Shown: positions 26,433 to 33,816 of the stretch, one piece after another
How positions within the stretch are numbered: position 1 is the stretch's first letter
Layout: every line of letters begins with the position of its first letter
Source: JBBIPA01 sp963820495
Lineage (GTDB): Bacteria > Chloroflexota > Dehalococcoidia > GIF9 > UBA5629
Direction: 5' to 3'
Assembly (NCBI GenBank): GCA_963820495.1
Contig: CAWGAF010000001.1
Coordinates: 186,001 to 250,000 of the forward strand
DNA: 64,000 nucleotides
Position numbers and translations under genes: made by a program
The notes under the pieces: model-generated
The model's database searches: none
Told to the model about the DNA's origin: nothing
The model's input: only the letters and a program-made list of their open reading frames with translations

Positions 26433-27467
26433 TTACAGCAAGGCTCTTTTAACCAATACCTCGGTTATTGTTATCTTATGTGCATTGTCTTTTAGTGGCT
26501 TTGCTTTGCTCACTGCAGCTTTTGCGGCTTGATTGGCAAGTTGTTCAGTAATTTTTTGACCCGTTAGCATGTCCTCCACTTCAGTTGCCCTGTAAGGCAC
26601 TGGTGAGACTCCTCCTAATACAACTCTCGCATTGTTAACAGGTCCATTTGCATTGGTAAGTACGACAGCAACACTGGATATGGCAAAATCAATAGTTTTC
26701 CTTTCACGAAACTTTAAAAAACGCTGCCGTGTATTTGGCTTAGGGAGAGGTACATATATGGCTTTGATGATTTCATCCTGTGTAAGTGTAATTCCTAGTG
26801 AAGTATAAAGATTAACAATCTCAACAGACTTTTCACCTTTTGGGCTGGCAATTTTGACGACTGCATCAAGCGCCGCAAGTGCTGGAGCCAAGTCTGAGGG
26901 TAATGATGCAAAACATTTATTACCACCGAGGATGGCGTGATACGCGCTCTCACCTTTTATGGCATAGCATATTTTCCCACCTTTCCTCCAGCAGTGAAAT
27001 GATTTACCGAGGGTAGGTGACCTGCGGTAATACCAGCACTGCACCTCTTGACATAAGTTCCCCGCTACAGTCCCCATATTTCTTATCTGAGGGGAAGCTA
27101 CCATGTATGCAGCCTCCGCGATAATGGGATATTTTTTTCTGATGATTGGGGATGAGAGCACATCCTTCAGAGTAGCGAGCGCTCCAATAAAGATGCCATC
27201 ATTGGTCTCTTTGATATATCTTAGCTCCTTGATTTTTTTAAGGTTTACCAGGATTGTTGGCTCTATGACCCTGCTCTTTAGCATGCGGATGAGGTCAGTG
27301 CCGCCTCCTATTACTTTAGCCAAACCATCCGCTTCTTTTATTATAGACAGTGCTTCATCTATAGTCTTGACATTGAAGTGGTCGGGTTTCTTTAAGGAAA
27401 CCCCATAACTTTCTGATAAGAGCACGTTTTGGTCTGAGAGTTCAATGTCAATCGGCTTTTTTGCCAA
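26433..27467 (-). CDS. Molybdenum hydroxylase FAD subunit with extra cysteine insertion
   Basis: FAD-binding subunit (344 aa) of the second XDH-type enzyme. GGGTDLIRMLKSRVIEP (~55) binds FAD, GTVAGNLCQEVQCWYYR (~135) leads into an insertion with further Cys at FHCWRKGGKICYAI and GGNKCFASLPSD. This pattern resembles the [4Fe-4S]-binding insertion of PaoB and 4-hydroxybenzoyl-CoA reductase beta subunits. It overlaps the large-subunit gene by 20 bases. Compared with the 290-aa paralog at 20794, the insertion accounts for most of the added length. An additional cluster is predicted by pattern, not proven. Confidence 0.87.
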   Translation of the reverse strand: MAKKPIDIELSDQNVLLSESYGVSLKKPDHFNVKTIDEALSIIKEADGLAKVIGGGTDLIRMLKSRVIEPTILVNLKKIKELRYIKETNDGIFIGALATLKDVLSSPIIRKKYPIIAEAAYMVASPQIRNMGTVAGNLCQEVQCWYYRRSPTLGKSFHCWRKGGKICYAIKGESAYHAILGGNKCFASLPSDLAPALAALDAVVKIASPKGEKSVEIVNLYTSLGITLTQDEIIKAIYVPLPKPNTRQRFLKFRERKTIDFAISSVAVVLTNANGPVNNARVVLGGVSPVPYRATEVEDMLTGQKITEQLANQAAKAAVSKAKPLKDNAHKITITEVLVKRALL

Positions 27468-29814
27468 TATTTTTCCCTCCTGGGGTAAGTTTCCCGAGCG
27501 ATTTTAGAATTACCTGTGGGGTGAAATGGCCTTCTCTGATTCTGACGCCTATAGCGTTATAAATGGCATTTGCAATAGCAGGGCCAGGTGTTGTGCAGGC
27601 AGTTTCTGAGAATCCCTTTGCTCCAAATGGTCCCCACGACGTAGGGAACTCAACAGGTATTTCCTTAATATCCTTCCCCTGAGGCATATCGAGAAAGGTC
27701 ATTATTTTATAGTCTAGTAAATTGGGGTTTAGTATCGCCCCTGTACTTTTATCGATAACAATGTCTTCGGTCCTTACATATCCATTGCCCATTGTAAGGG
27801 AAGTATTAATCTGATTTTCAACGAGTGTAGGATTAATCGCCCGACCACAGTCGTGGGCTGAGGTGATACTTAGTACTCCTAATTGGCCAGTATCAGTATC
27901 AACCTCGACTTCAACTATGGTAGCAGCAACGCTCACCGGTGCTACTACCTTGCCACTTCTCTCATCACGAAATTGCCGTTCCAGTGTTCCGTTGCCAGTG
28001 ATTTGTATTTGACACAATTCGCTGACGGGGATTACTGTATCAGGTTGCGCCATGATAAATACTTTACGATCCTTTATACTCAATTCTTCTGGTATTGTCC
28101 CCAATCTTTCAGAGGCTCTTTCAAGTAACTGCCTGCGCGCATCTTTTGCCGCGAGCCATGCTGCATTGATTACCGCACTCATTCCACGGTTACCGAATAT
28201 TCCGGCTGACCAAGGACTAACACTCGTATCGGCAAGTATTACATTCACATCTTCAATTTGAATTCCGAGCACCTCAGCAACTACCTGTGCCATAGCGGTC
28301 TTAAGTCCCTGTCCAATGTCCACTCCGCTTGACATGACATCGGCACTTCCATCCAAGTTTAATTTTACGATTGCCGAATCAGGAGTAACCGCGGTTTCTG
28401 CAATGCAGTGATGCATGCCCAAGGCAATCCCGATACCCTTTCTCTTTGACCCGTTGATCTCCATCGGAGTTTGCCAACCTCTCCATTTCTTCTTCCATCC
28501 TGATTTTTCAGCAACTTGCCTAATACATTCCTGCAGACTATCGATATCAGTCCCCATGATATCCCATTCTATTTGAGAAGCAAACATTACGGGGACCAAG
28601 TCCATGGCTCTTTCACCATAGCGAGTACAGTTTTTAAGTCTGAAATCCACAGGATCCATATTGAGTTTTTCTGCAGCTTCATCGACTAATAGTTCAATAC
28701 AGAGGCCAGATTCCGGATCGCCGAAACCGTTCATGGCTCCGTGGTCTTCTATATTAGTTATGACGTTATAGTTTTCCCATCGAGAATTATGGTACATGTA
28801 CAGTGAGCTACATGTACCGGTACCTGCGCTACATGGAATCATAGATATATACTTCGAATCTCTTCCAAAACTGGTGATCATTTTGGTATGCACAGCGCTA
28901 ATTGTGCCGTCCTTTTTTACACCCAGCTTCGCATGAAACTTTGCATCGATGCGGCGGTGAGTACCAATCAACTCCTCCCCTCTGGTGAATACTGCTTTCA
29001 CTGGGTTACCTGCTCTTTTGGCAAGCAATGCGGTGAGGGTGGCTGTCTTTTCTGAATCCTTGGCACCAAAGCCCCCAACCGAGTATTTCGAAATAACTAT
29101 CACACTTGAGAGCGGGATACCAAGGCAATGAGCCAGGTCCAAACGCATTTTTTGCGGCTGTTGGGTGCTTGCCCAGCATGTTAATTTATCGCCCCTCCAC
29201 TGGCATACTACCGACCGAGGCTCTGGCGAACTTGGATGCGCTAATGGCGATTCATAGATACCCTCTACTATGTAGTCCGCCTCGGCAAAGCCCTTTTTAA
29301 TATCGCCGACATCTAGTGTAAGCATACCATTAATGCTTCGAGGGCATTGTATTAGGTTACTGCCATTTTCAGGGTGAACTAGTGGGGCACCTGGTTGCAT
29401 CGCTTCTTCTTTATCAAATACGGCGGGAAGTACTTCGTATTCAACTGTTATAAGGTCGAGTGCTTCCTCTGCTATTTCCCCGGATACGGCAGCAACTGCT
29501 GCTACTTCCTCTCCTGAGTAATGAACTGTCTCGTCGAGAAGATATTCAAATTTAAATGTTCCGGTGATTGTTCCGACTGGGTGTACCTTTGGTACATTTT
29601 GGTAAGTTAGCACTGCTTTCACTCCAGGCAGTGCCTCTGCTTTAACGGTATCTATGCTGATAATCTTAGCATGAGCATGCGGACTTCTTAAGAATTTAGC
29701 ATAAAGCATTGATGGAAGCTTAATATCAGAGGTAAACTCCGCCTCTCCCCTTACTTTCTCCACTGCGTCTACACGTGGTAAACGCTTGCCAATAAGTGAG
29801 AATTCATCAGGCAT
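27448..29814 (-). CDS. Molybdenum hydroxylase large (Moco) subunit
   Basis: 788-aa catalytic subunit of an XDH-family enzyme. Motifs: a/b hammerhead ~15-125, SVGGFGAKDSEK near residue 250, GAMNGFGDPESGLCIELL near residue 360 and the GFSETACTTPGP segment with the conserved Glu near residue 735. The FRG element seen in the paralog at 8890 (GGFRGYGNP) is replaced by NGFGDP, so substrate pockets differ. The CODH-type active-site Cys motif is absent. The gene order S-L-M with overlaps of 8 and 20 bases shows a tightly coupled operon. With the YqeB-type protein upstream, a selenium-dependent hydroxylase is possible. Confidence 0.88.
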   Translation of the reverse strand: MPDEFSLIGKRLPRVDAVEKVRGEAEFTSDIKLPSMLYAKFLRSPHAHAKIISIDTVKAEALPGVKAVLTYQNVPKVHPVGTITGTFKFEYLLDETVHYSGEEVAAVAAVSGEIAEEALDLITVEYEVLPAVFDKEEAMQPGAPLVHPENGSNLIQCPRSINGMLTLDVGDIKKGFAEADYIVEGIYESPLAHPSSPEPRSVVCQWRGDKLTCWASTQQPQKMRLDLAHCLGIPLSSVIVISKYSVGGFGAKDSEKTATLTALLAKRAGNPVKAVFTRGEELIGTHRRIDAKFHAKLGVKKDGTISAVHTKMITSFGRDSKYISMIPCSAGTGTCSSLYMYHNSRWENYNVITNIEDHGAMNGFGDPESGLCIELLVDEAAEKLNMDPVDFRLKNCTRYGERAMDLVPVMFASQIEWDIMGTDIDSLQECIRQVAEKSGWKKKWRGWQTPMEINGSKRKGIGIALGMHHCIAETAVTPDSAIVKLNLDGSADVMSSGVDIGQGLKTAMAQVVAEVLGIQIEDVNVILADTSVSPWSAGIFGNRGMSAVINAAWLAAKDARRQLLERASERLGTIPEELSIKDRKVFIMAQPDTVIPVSELCQIQITGNGTLERQFRDERSGKVVAPVSVAATIVEVEVDTDTGQLGVLSITSAHDCGRAINPTLVENQINTSLTMGNGYVRTEDIVIDKSTGAILNPNLLDYKIMTFLDMPQGKDIKEIPVEFPTSWGPFGAKGFSETACTTPGPAIANAIYNAIGVRIREGHFTPQVILKSLGKLTPGGKNIGKKAD

Positions 29815-30301
29815 GCTTCTTTCCTTCCCTAATTATCTCAGCTGCAGCCAAGACGCATTCCGCTATCCTTTTATAATTACCACATCTGCATAGATTGCCA
29901 CTAAGGGCTTCACGGATCTCACCCTCAGTAGGATTTGGGTTCTCATCCAGTAATGCTTTGCTGGTAAGAATCATCCCTGGAGTGCAGATGCCACATTGCA
30001 TACCACTACGCTCGACGAAGGTTTGCTGAATAGGGTGTAACCTGCCGGTACTAGGGTCTGCTAAACCCTCGATAGTCACAATGTCCAAATCCTCACATTC
30101 AATAGCAAGCATTGTGCATGATAGCATGGGAGTATTATCAACAAGCACTGTACATGCTCCGCACTCACCGTTATCACACATAATTTTTGTTCCTGTGAGT
30201 CCCAGCCTTTCCCTTATAACATCGGCTAATGTGTCAGTTGCGGATACTTCTAACTTGTATTTGCTGCCATTTACAGTAAGTGATACCAGTGCCTGTTTCA
30301 T
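29807..30301 (-). CDS. Molybdenum hydroxylase [2Fe-2S] (small) subunit
   Basis: 164-aa iron-sulfur subunit. Motifs CDNGECGACTVLVDNTPMLSC (split here into CDNGECGAC and the following VLVD strand, ~42-62) and QCGICTPGMI with LCRCGNY (~100-140) bind two [2Fe-2S] clusters. It is first in the S-L-M operon and overlaps the large subunit by 8 bases. AGGAGCG lies about 10 bases before the ATG. No twin-arginine signal, so the enzyme is cytoplasmic. Confidence 0.9.
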   Translation of the reverse strand: MKQALVSLTVNGSKYKLEVSATDTLADVIRERLGLTGTKIMCDNGECGACTVLVDNTPMLSCTMLAIECEDLDIVTIEGLADPSTGRLHPIQQTFVERSGMQCGICTPGMILTSKALLDENPNPTEGEIREALSGNLCRCGNYKRIAECVLAAAEIIREGKKHA

Positions 30302-30795
30302 CGCTATTTTATCGCTCCTGCTTTCATAAAAGGTCCGACAACATCTATGACGGCATTGTCATTATACATTGTAAGCATGTTATATTCGTCACTGCGGGTA
30401 AATAATAATAGTCTATCTTAAAAACGCATTGGCTTCCAATGTTCCATATTATATCCTAACGTCGACCTATCTTAAAGTCACTTTCTGTTATTCGTTTATT
30501 GCGCGCTGAAGACGTATAAGAGGTAAAGAATTGTTTACAAAAAGAATCGCGATCATAGGAGCTGGACATGCTGGCTAAGGAGTGGCTGCTGACTTAACAT
30601 TAGCAGGATATGAAATACATTTATAATATATAGCTTAGATCCTATCCCTGCTGGGCATTACTTGCCTATAGTTAAGTACTGTTCTAAACAAATTTGCCAG
30701 TCTTATAAAACTAGGATTTACCCTTCCTCGCCATTTTTTACTGGTTTAATTTACTGTCTGTCTTAATTTGGAGCAGATATACTTCATGGTAATTT
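30302..30795. other. Intergenic stretch with gene relic
   Basis: 494 bases between the small-subunit gene and the YqeB-like gene. It holds a relic of a dehydrogenase N-terminus (30531-30626), a short perfect dyad CATTGG-CTT-CCAATG around 30426-30440, and two copies of CTATCTTAAA (near 30412 and 30471) that could be regulatory. No intact gene is visible. Confidence 0.5.
30531..30626 (+). pseudogene. N-terminal relic of an octopine/nopaline-dehydrogenase-like NAD protein
   Basis: The plus strand reads LFTKRIAIIGAGHAG, a TAA stop, then GVAADLTLAGYEIHL and another stop. This is the dinucleotide-binding start of NAD-dependent dehydrogenases of the octopine dehydrogenase/ketopantoate reductase type (GAGHxGxxxAADLTLxGHE). 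Only about 30 codons remain and a stop interrupts the motif, so it is dead debris. Confidence 0.6.
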
Positions 30796-31602
30796 CTAGT
30801 TATTATATCTCATTAGAATTGCCTCTAATACACCCCCAGCTATAGCTTTAGCTTTATCTGAAATAGTGTAACAGTATTCTTTAAATCCCCTAGGGTCAAT
30901 ATCTCCAATTTTCATTCCTTTGGTTACTACCATGTCATTCCTTAAAAGCCCACGAATAATTCCACTAATCTGGGTTCTAATCAGGTTGTTACTAACAGAA
31001 GCAACTACCTCTTTTGCTTTAACTTCATCTCCGATATTTTTAAGAGCCTTAAACTGACCAGCCACAGGCGCACGTAGAACTCTCTCGCTCGAAAAACCGC
31101 CAACCATTCCAGGAACTTTTGTGTCAGCTTCGGCCTCTCCTTGGGAAATTAGTCTTCCCAAATTGTGACCTCGATTTGTTTCTATCACAATATGAACATC
31201 TCTGCCGGCGTAAAAGCCTGGTCCTATTCCAATTACAAGTGAGGCGTCGGATAAATGTGTCCCTAAATTTCTTTTTGCCATTATGGCATCAACTAATATG
31301 TCTGGTTTCAGTTTGTGTCTAAGAGTCATTTCTGGGTCTACTAGCAGTGGAATTTTCCCTTCGTTCCACACCGTTTTTATATCTGCAGATGATGAAATAT
31401 ACTTTGCGATCACTTCTTCTACATTTTTAAAACCTTCGTAGATTGCTTCGCAGAAGGAAACCTCCCTTCTAACCGCCAATGGGTTGGATATATCGGTAAG
31501 ACACACTCCGAAATGTGCACAATGCAATGTATGAGCGATGCCACTTGCAATCTCGCCAGCGCCTCTAATTAAAACTACTAAATCAGAAAGTTTTTTGCCC
31601 AT
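30796..31602 (-). CDS. yqeB: YqeB/EF2563-type selenium-dependent molybdenum hydroxylase accessory protein
   Basis: Member of the family found next to selenium-dependent molybdenum hydroxylases and labile-selenium cofactor genes; its biochemical role is not settled. 268 aa, with VVLIRGAGEIASGIAHTLH at the N-terminus (Rossmann-like), LVDAIMAKRNLGT near residue 100, and GIGPGFYAGRDVHIVIETNRGH near residue 125, all typical. It lies upstream of the three-subunit hydroxylase on the same strand, supporting delivery of Se/Mo cofactor to it (inference). No yqeC, ygfJ/mocA or selD partner is found in the window. Confidence 0.85.
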   Translation of the reverse strand: MGKKLSDLVVLIRGAGEIASGIAHTLHCAHFGVCLTDISNPLAVRREVSFCEAIYEGFKNVEEVIAKYISSSADIKTVWNEGKIPLLVDPEMTLRHKLKPDILVDAIMAKRNLGTHLSDASLVIGIGPGFYAGRDVHIVIETNRGHNLGRLISQGEAEADTKVPGMVGGFSSERVLRAPVAGQFKALKNIGDEVKAKEVVASVSNNLIRTQISGIIRGLLRNDMVVTKGMKIGDIDPRGFKEYCYTISDKAKAIAGGVLEAILMRYNN

Positions 31603-31671
31603 TTTGATTTGTTCCCGATAATTTTATCACTTTTTTCCATTACAGCAAGCCTTATTCATATGTAGACACAC

Positions 31672-33816
31672 CTATTCGTCATCCATAGTAGATACCATCA
31701 GTTCTTCTGCACACTTTGCTTTTAAGACAAGCTTATTCCTACCACCGAACTGTTCTGACAGCTGTGTAACGTCAGACGTTTTTCTAAAAACATCTGGTAA
31801 AGGCTTCCCATTAGCAGGATGCCTTTTCTGCCATAAATCAAGAGCCCTCTTAAAATCCCAGGGGACAATCTGCTTTTTGGGCATCTCACGTTTGAACACC
31901 ACAGAAGGCACTGTTTCGCCACAATTCAAACAACGATTGGCTTGTTCAATGGCTGCATCCTTATTAAAACCCAGATTAACTTCAGCAAATGACTTGCGTT
32001 TCTTTATATTAAGTACTGGCGGCTGCTGGCTCTTTATTTCTACCATTTGCCTCGCACTCTTAGCTGGCAAGTATCTACCTTGCTTTAAATCTTTTCCCCT
32101 GAGATAACGGTCTATAGATGTAGCAGCTTCCTTACCAGAAGCAATGGCACTGATGATATCAACAGGCCCAGAAACTACATCACCACCAACAAAAACACGC
32201 TTGTCAGAAGTTTGCAAGGTAAGCGGATCAACAGCAATATTTCCCGTGGTATTTTGCCGAAGTTCATCTGGCAACATCGACTGATCTACAGCTTGCCCGA
32301 TAGCAATGATTACACTATCCGCATCTATGGTTAGCGAGGTTACATTTTTGAACTTTGGGGCAAAAGTACCATTACTGTCCCGAACAGAAAGGCAATCGAC
32401 AGTTTCTAAACCAGTAACCTTACCACCTTTGGTTAATATTTTACGCACTCCCAGACACGGATGAATAACCACTCCCTCTTCCTCAGCCTCTTCGATCTCC
32501 CTATCCTGTGCCAGCATCCTGTCCTTTGAGGTCAGGTCTCTACACTCAAGGCATATTAGATGAACACTTTCGGCTCCGAGACGTAATGATGTCCTCGCCG
32601 CATCGATGGCAACACTACCACCACCAACAACAATTACCTGCTTGCCAATAGCAATTTTCTCTCTTGAGTTCACCTTTCTCAAGAAATCAAGCGCGTACAT
32701 TATGCCCTCAGCATCTTCCCCCGGCACATCCAGCTTCAGACTCAGCCAAGCACCCGTAGCCAAAAAGATCGCTTTATATCCCCGTGAGAATATATCATCC
32801 AATTTCTTCACTGTTGTATTTACCATTATCTCAACCCCCAACTCTTCAATATAGCCGATTTCATTATCCAAAACTTTCTTGGGCAACCTATACTCAGGTA
32901 TACCATAGCGCAGCATGCCACCGCTCTTGGGAGCGGCTTCAAAAACAGTGACCACGTATCCTAACCTGACTAGATCATAAGCACATTGTAATCCAGCAGA
33001 ACCTGAGCCAATGATAGCTACCTTCGCCTCCTTAGTCTTTCTGACAGGAGCTTTAATTCTTCTGCCTGATTTCAGCTCATAATCAGCTATAAAACGCTTC
33101 AACGAGCATATAGCTATTGCATTATCAAAATGTCCTCTTTGACAGTCCACTTCACAAGGATGAATACATACCCGCCCCAGAACTCCAGCGAAAGGGGTAA
33201 CTTCCCTAAAAAGTTCGATCGCTTCTTTAAACTTACCTTCAGAAACAAGCTTTATATATCCTTCAGCGTAAATCCCAGCGGGGCAAGCTGTTTTACAGGG
33301 GGCGAAATCTTTCTTTGGCATATCCTCAAGCCGTCTCAAATTACCATATTTCCTTATCAACTCATCAATTGGACCAAACTCCAAGGCCCTCATTGAGCAA
33401 CTTAACACACACAGCGGTTTTAATCCTTCTTCCAGACGGTCAATACACATAGTGCATTTCGACATCTTCAATCCAAATTCATCACCAGCAAATTGAGGAG
33501 CACCATAAGGACAGGCTTGCCAACATCTCCGTGAACCAGTGCATTTATCAGGATTCACCAAAACAGCACCGTATTTATCTTCTTTATAAATGGCTCCATT
33601 GGGACACGCTTCAGCACAGACTGGAACTTCACAATGAAAGCATGGTACAGGCAATATGCGTAAGTCAATTTGCGGGAACGAGCCTTCCTCCCATTGATAT
33701 ACCCGCATCCACTTAATGGCACCAGGTGGAATGTCATGCCATTGCTTACAGCTAATTTCACAGGCATGACAGCCAATGCAGCGACTCAAGTCTATTAAGA
33801 AACCATATTGTGCCAT
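31672..33816 (-). CDS. Four-cluster ferredoxin fused to GltD-like NAD(P)H oxidoreductase
   Basis: 714-aa fusion. Residues ~1-165 are a DmsB/HycB-type ferredoxin (CIGCHACEISCKQ, CFHCEVPVCAEACP, a third group, CTMCIDRLEEG...CVLSC); residues ~170-620 are a glutamate-synthase-small-subunit-like module with CGRVCIHPCEVDC... type Fe-S ligands, FAD motif AIIGSGSAGLQCAYDLV and NAD(P) motif IVVGGGSVAIDAAR. The third ferredoxin group reads CTGSRRCWQACP, where the second cysteine of the usual CxxCxxC is Ser. A C-terminal tail (~620-714) follows a CLNCG motif. The start overlaps the stop of the molybdopterin gene (TAATG), so the fusion most likely links that enzyme to NAD(P)H. Confidence 0.9.
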   Translation of the reverse strand: MAQYGFLIDLSRCIGCHACEISCKQWHDIPPGAIKWMRVYQWEEGSFPQIDLRILPVPCFHCEVPVCAEACPNGAIYKEDKYGAVLVNPDKCTGSRRCWQACPYGAPQFAGDEFGLKMSKCTMCIDRLEEGLKPLCVLSCSMRALEFGPIDELIRKYGNLRRLEDMPKKDFAPCKTACPAGIYAEGYIKLVSEGKFKEAIELFREVTPFAGVLGRVCIHPCEVDCQRGHFDNAIAICSLKRFIADYELKSGRRIKAPVRKTKEAKVAIIGSGSAGLQCAYDLVRLGYVVTVFEAAPKSGGMLRYGIPEYRLPKKVLDNEIGYIEELGVEIMVNTTVKKLDDIFSRGYKAIFLATGAWLSLKLDVPGEDAEGIMYALDFLRKVNSREKIAIGKQVIVVGGGSVAIDAARTSLRLGAESVHLICLECRDLTSKDRMLAQDREIEEAEEEGVVIHPCLGVRKILTKGGKVTGLETVDCLSVRDSNGTFAPKFKNVTSLTIDADSVIIAIGQAVDQSMLPDELRQNTTGNIAVDPLTLQTSDKRVFVGGDVVSGPVDIISAIASGKEAATSIDRYLRGKDLKQGRYLPAKSARQMVEIKSQQPPVLNIKKRKSFAEVNLGFNKDAAIEQANRCLNCGETVPSVVFKREMPKKQIVPWDFKRALDLWQKRHPANGKPLPDVFRKTSDVTQLSEQFGGRNKLVLKAKCAEELMVSTMDDE

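Noticed and set aside
27448..29814. Aerobic-type CO dehydrogenase (CoxL)
   Set aside because: The CoxL active-site loop with its conserved Cys is missing, and the family patterns fit a general hydroxylase.
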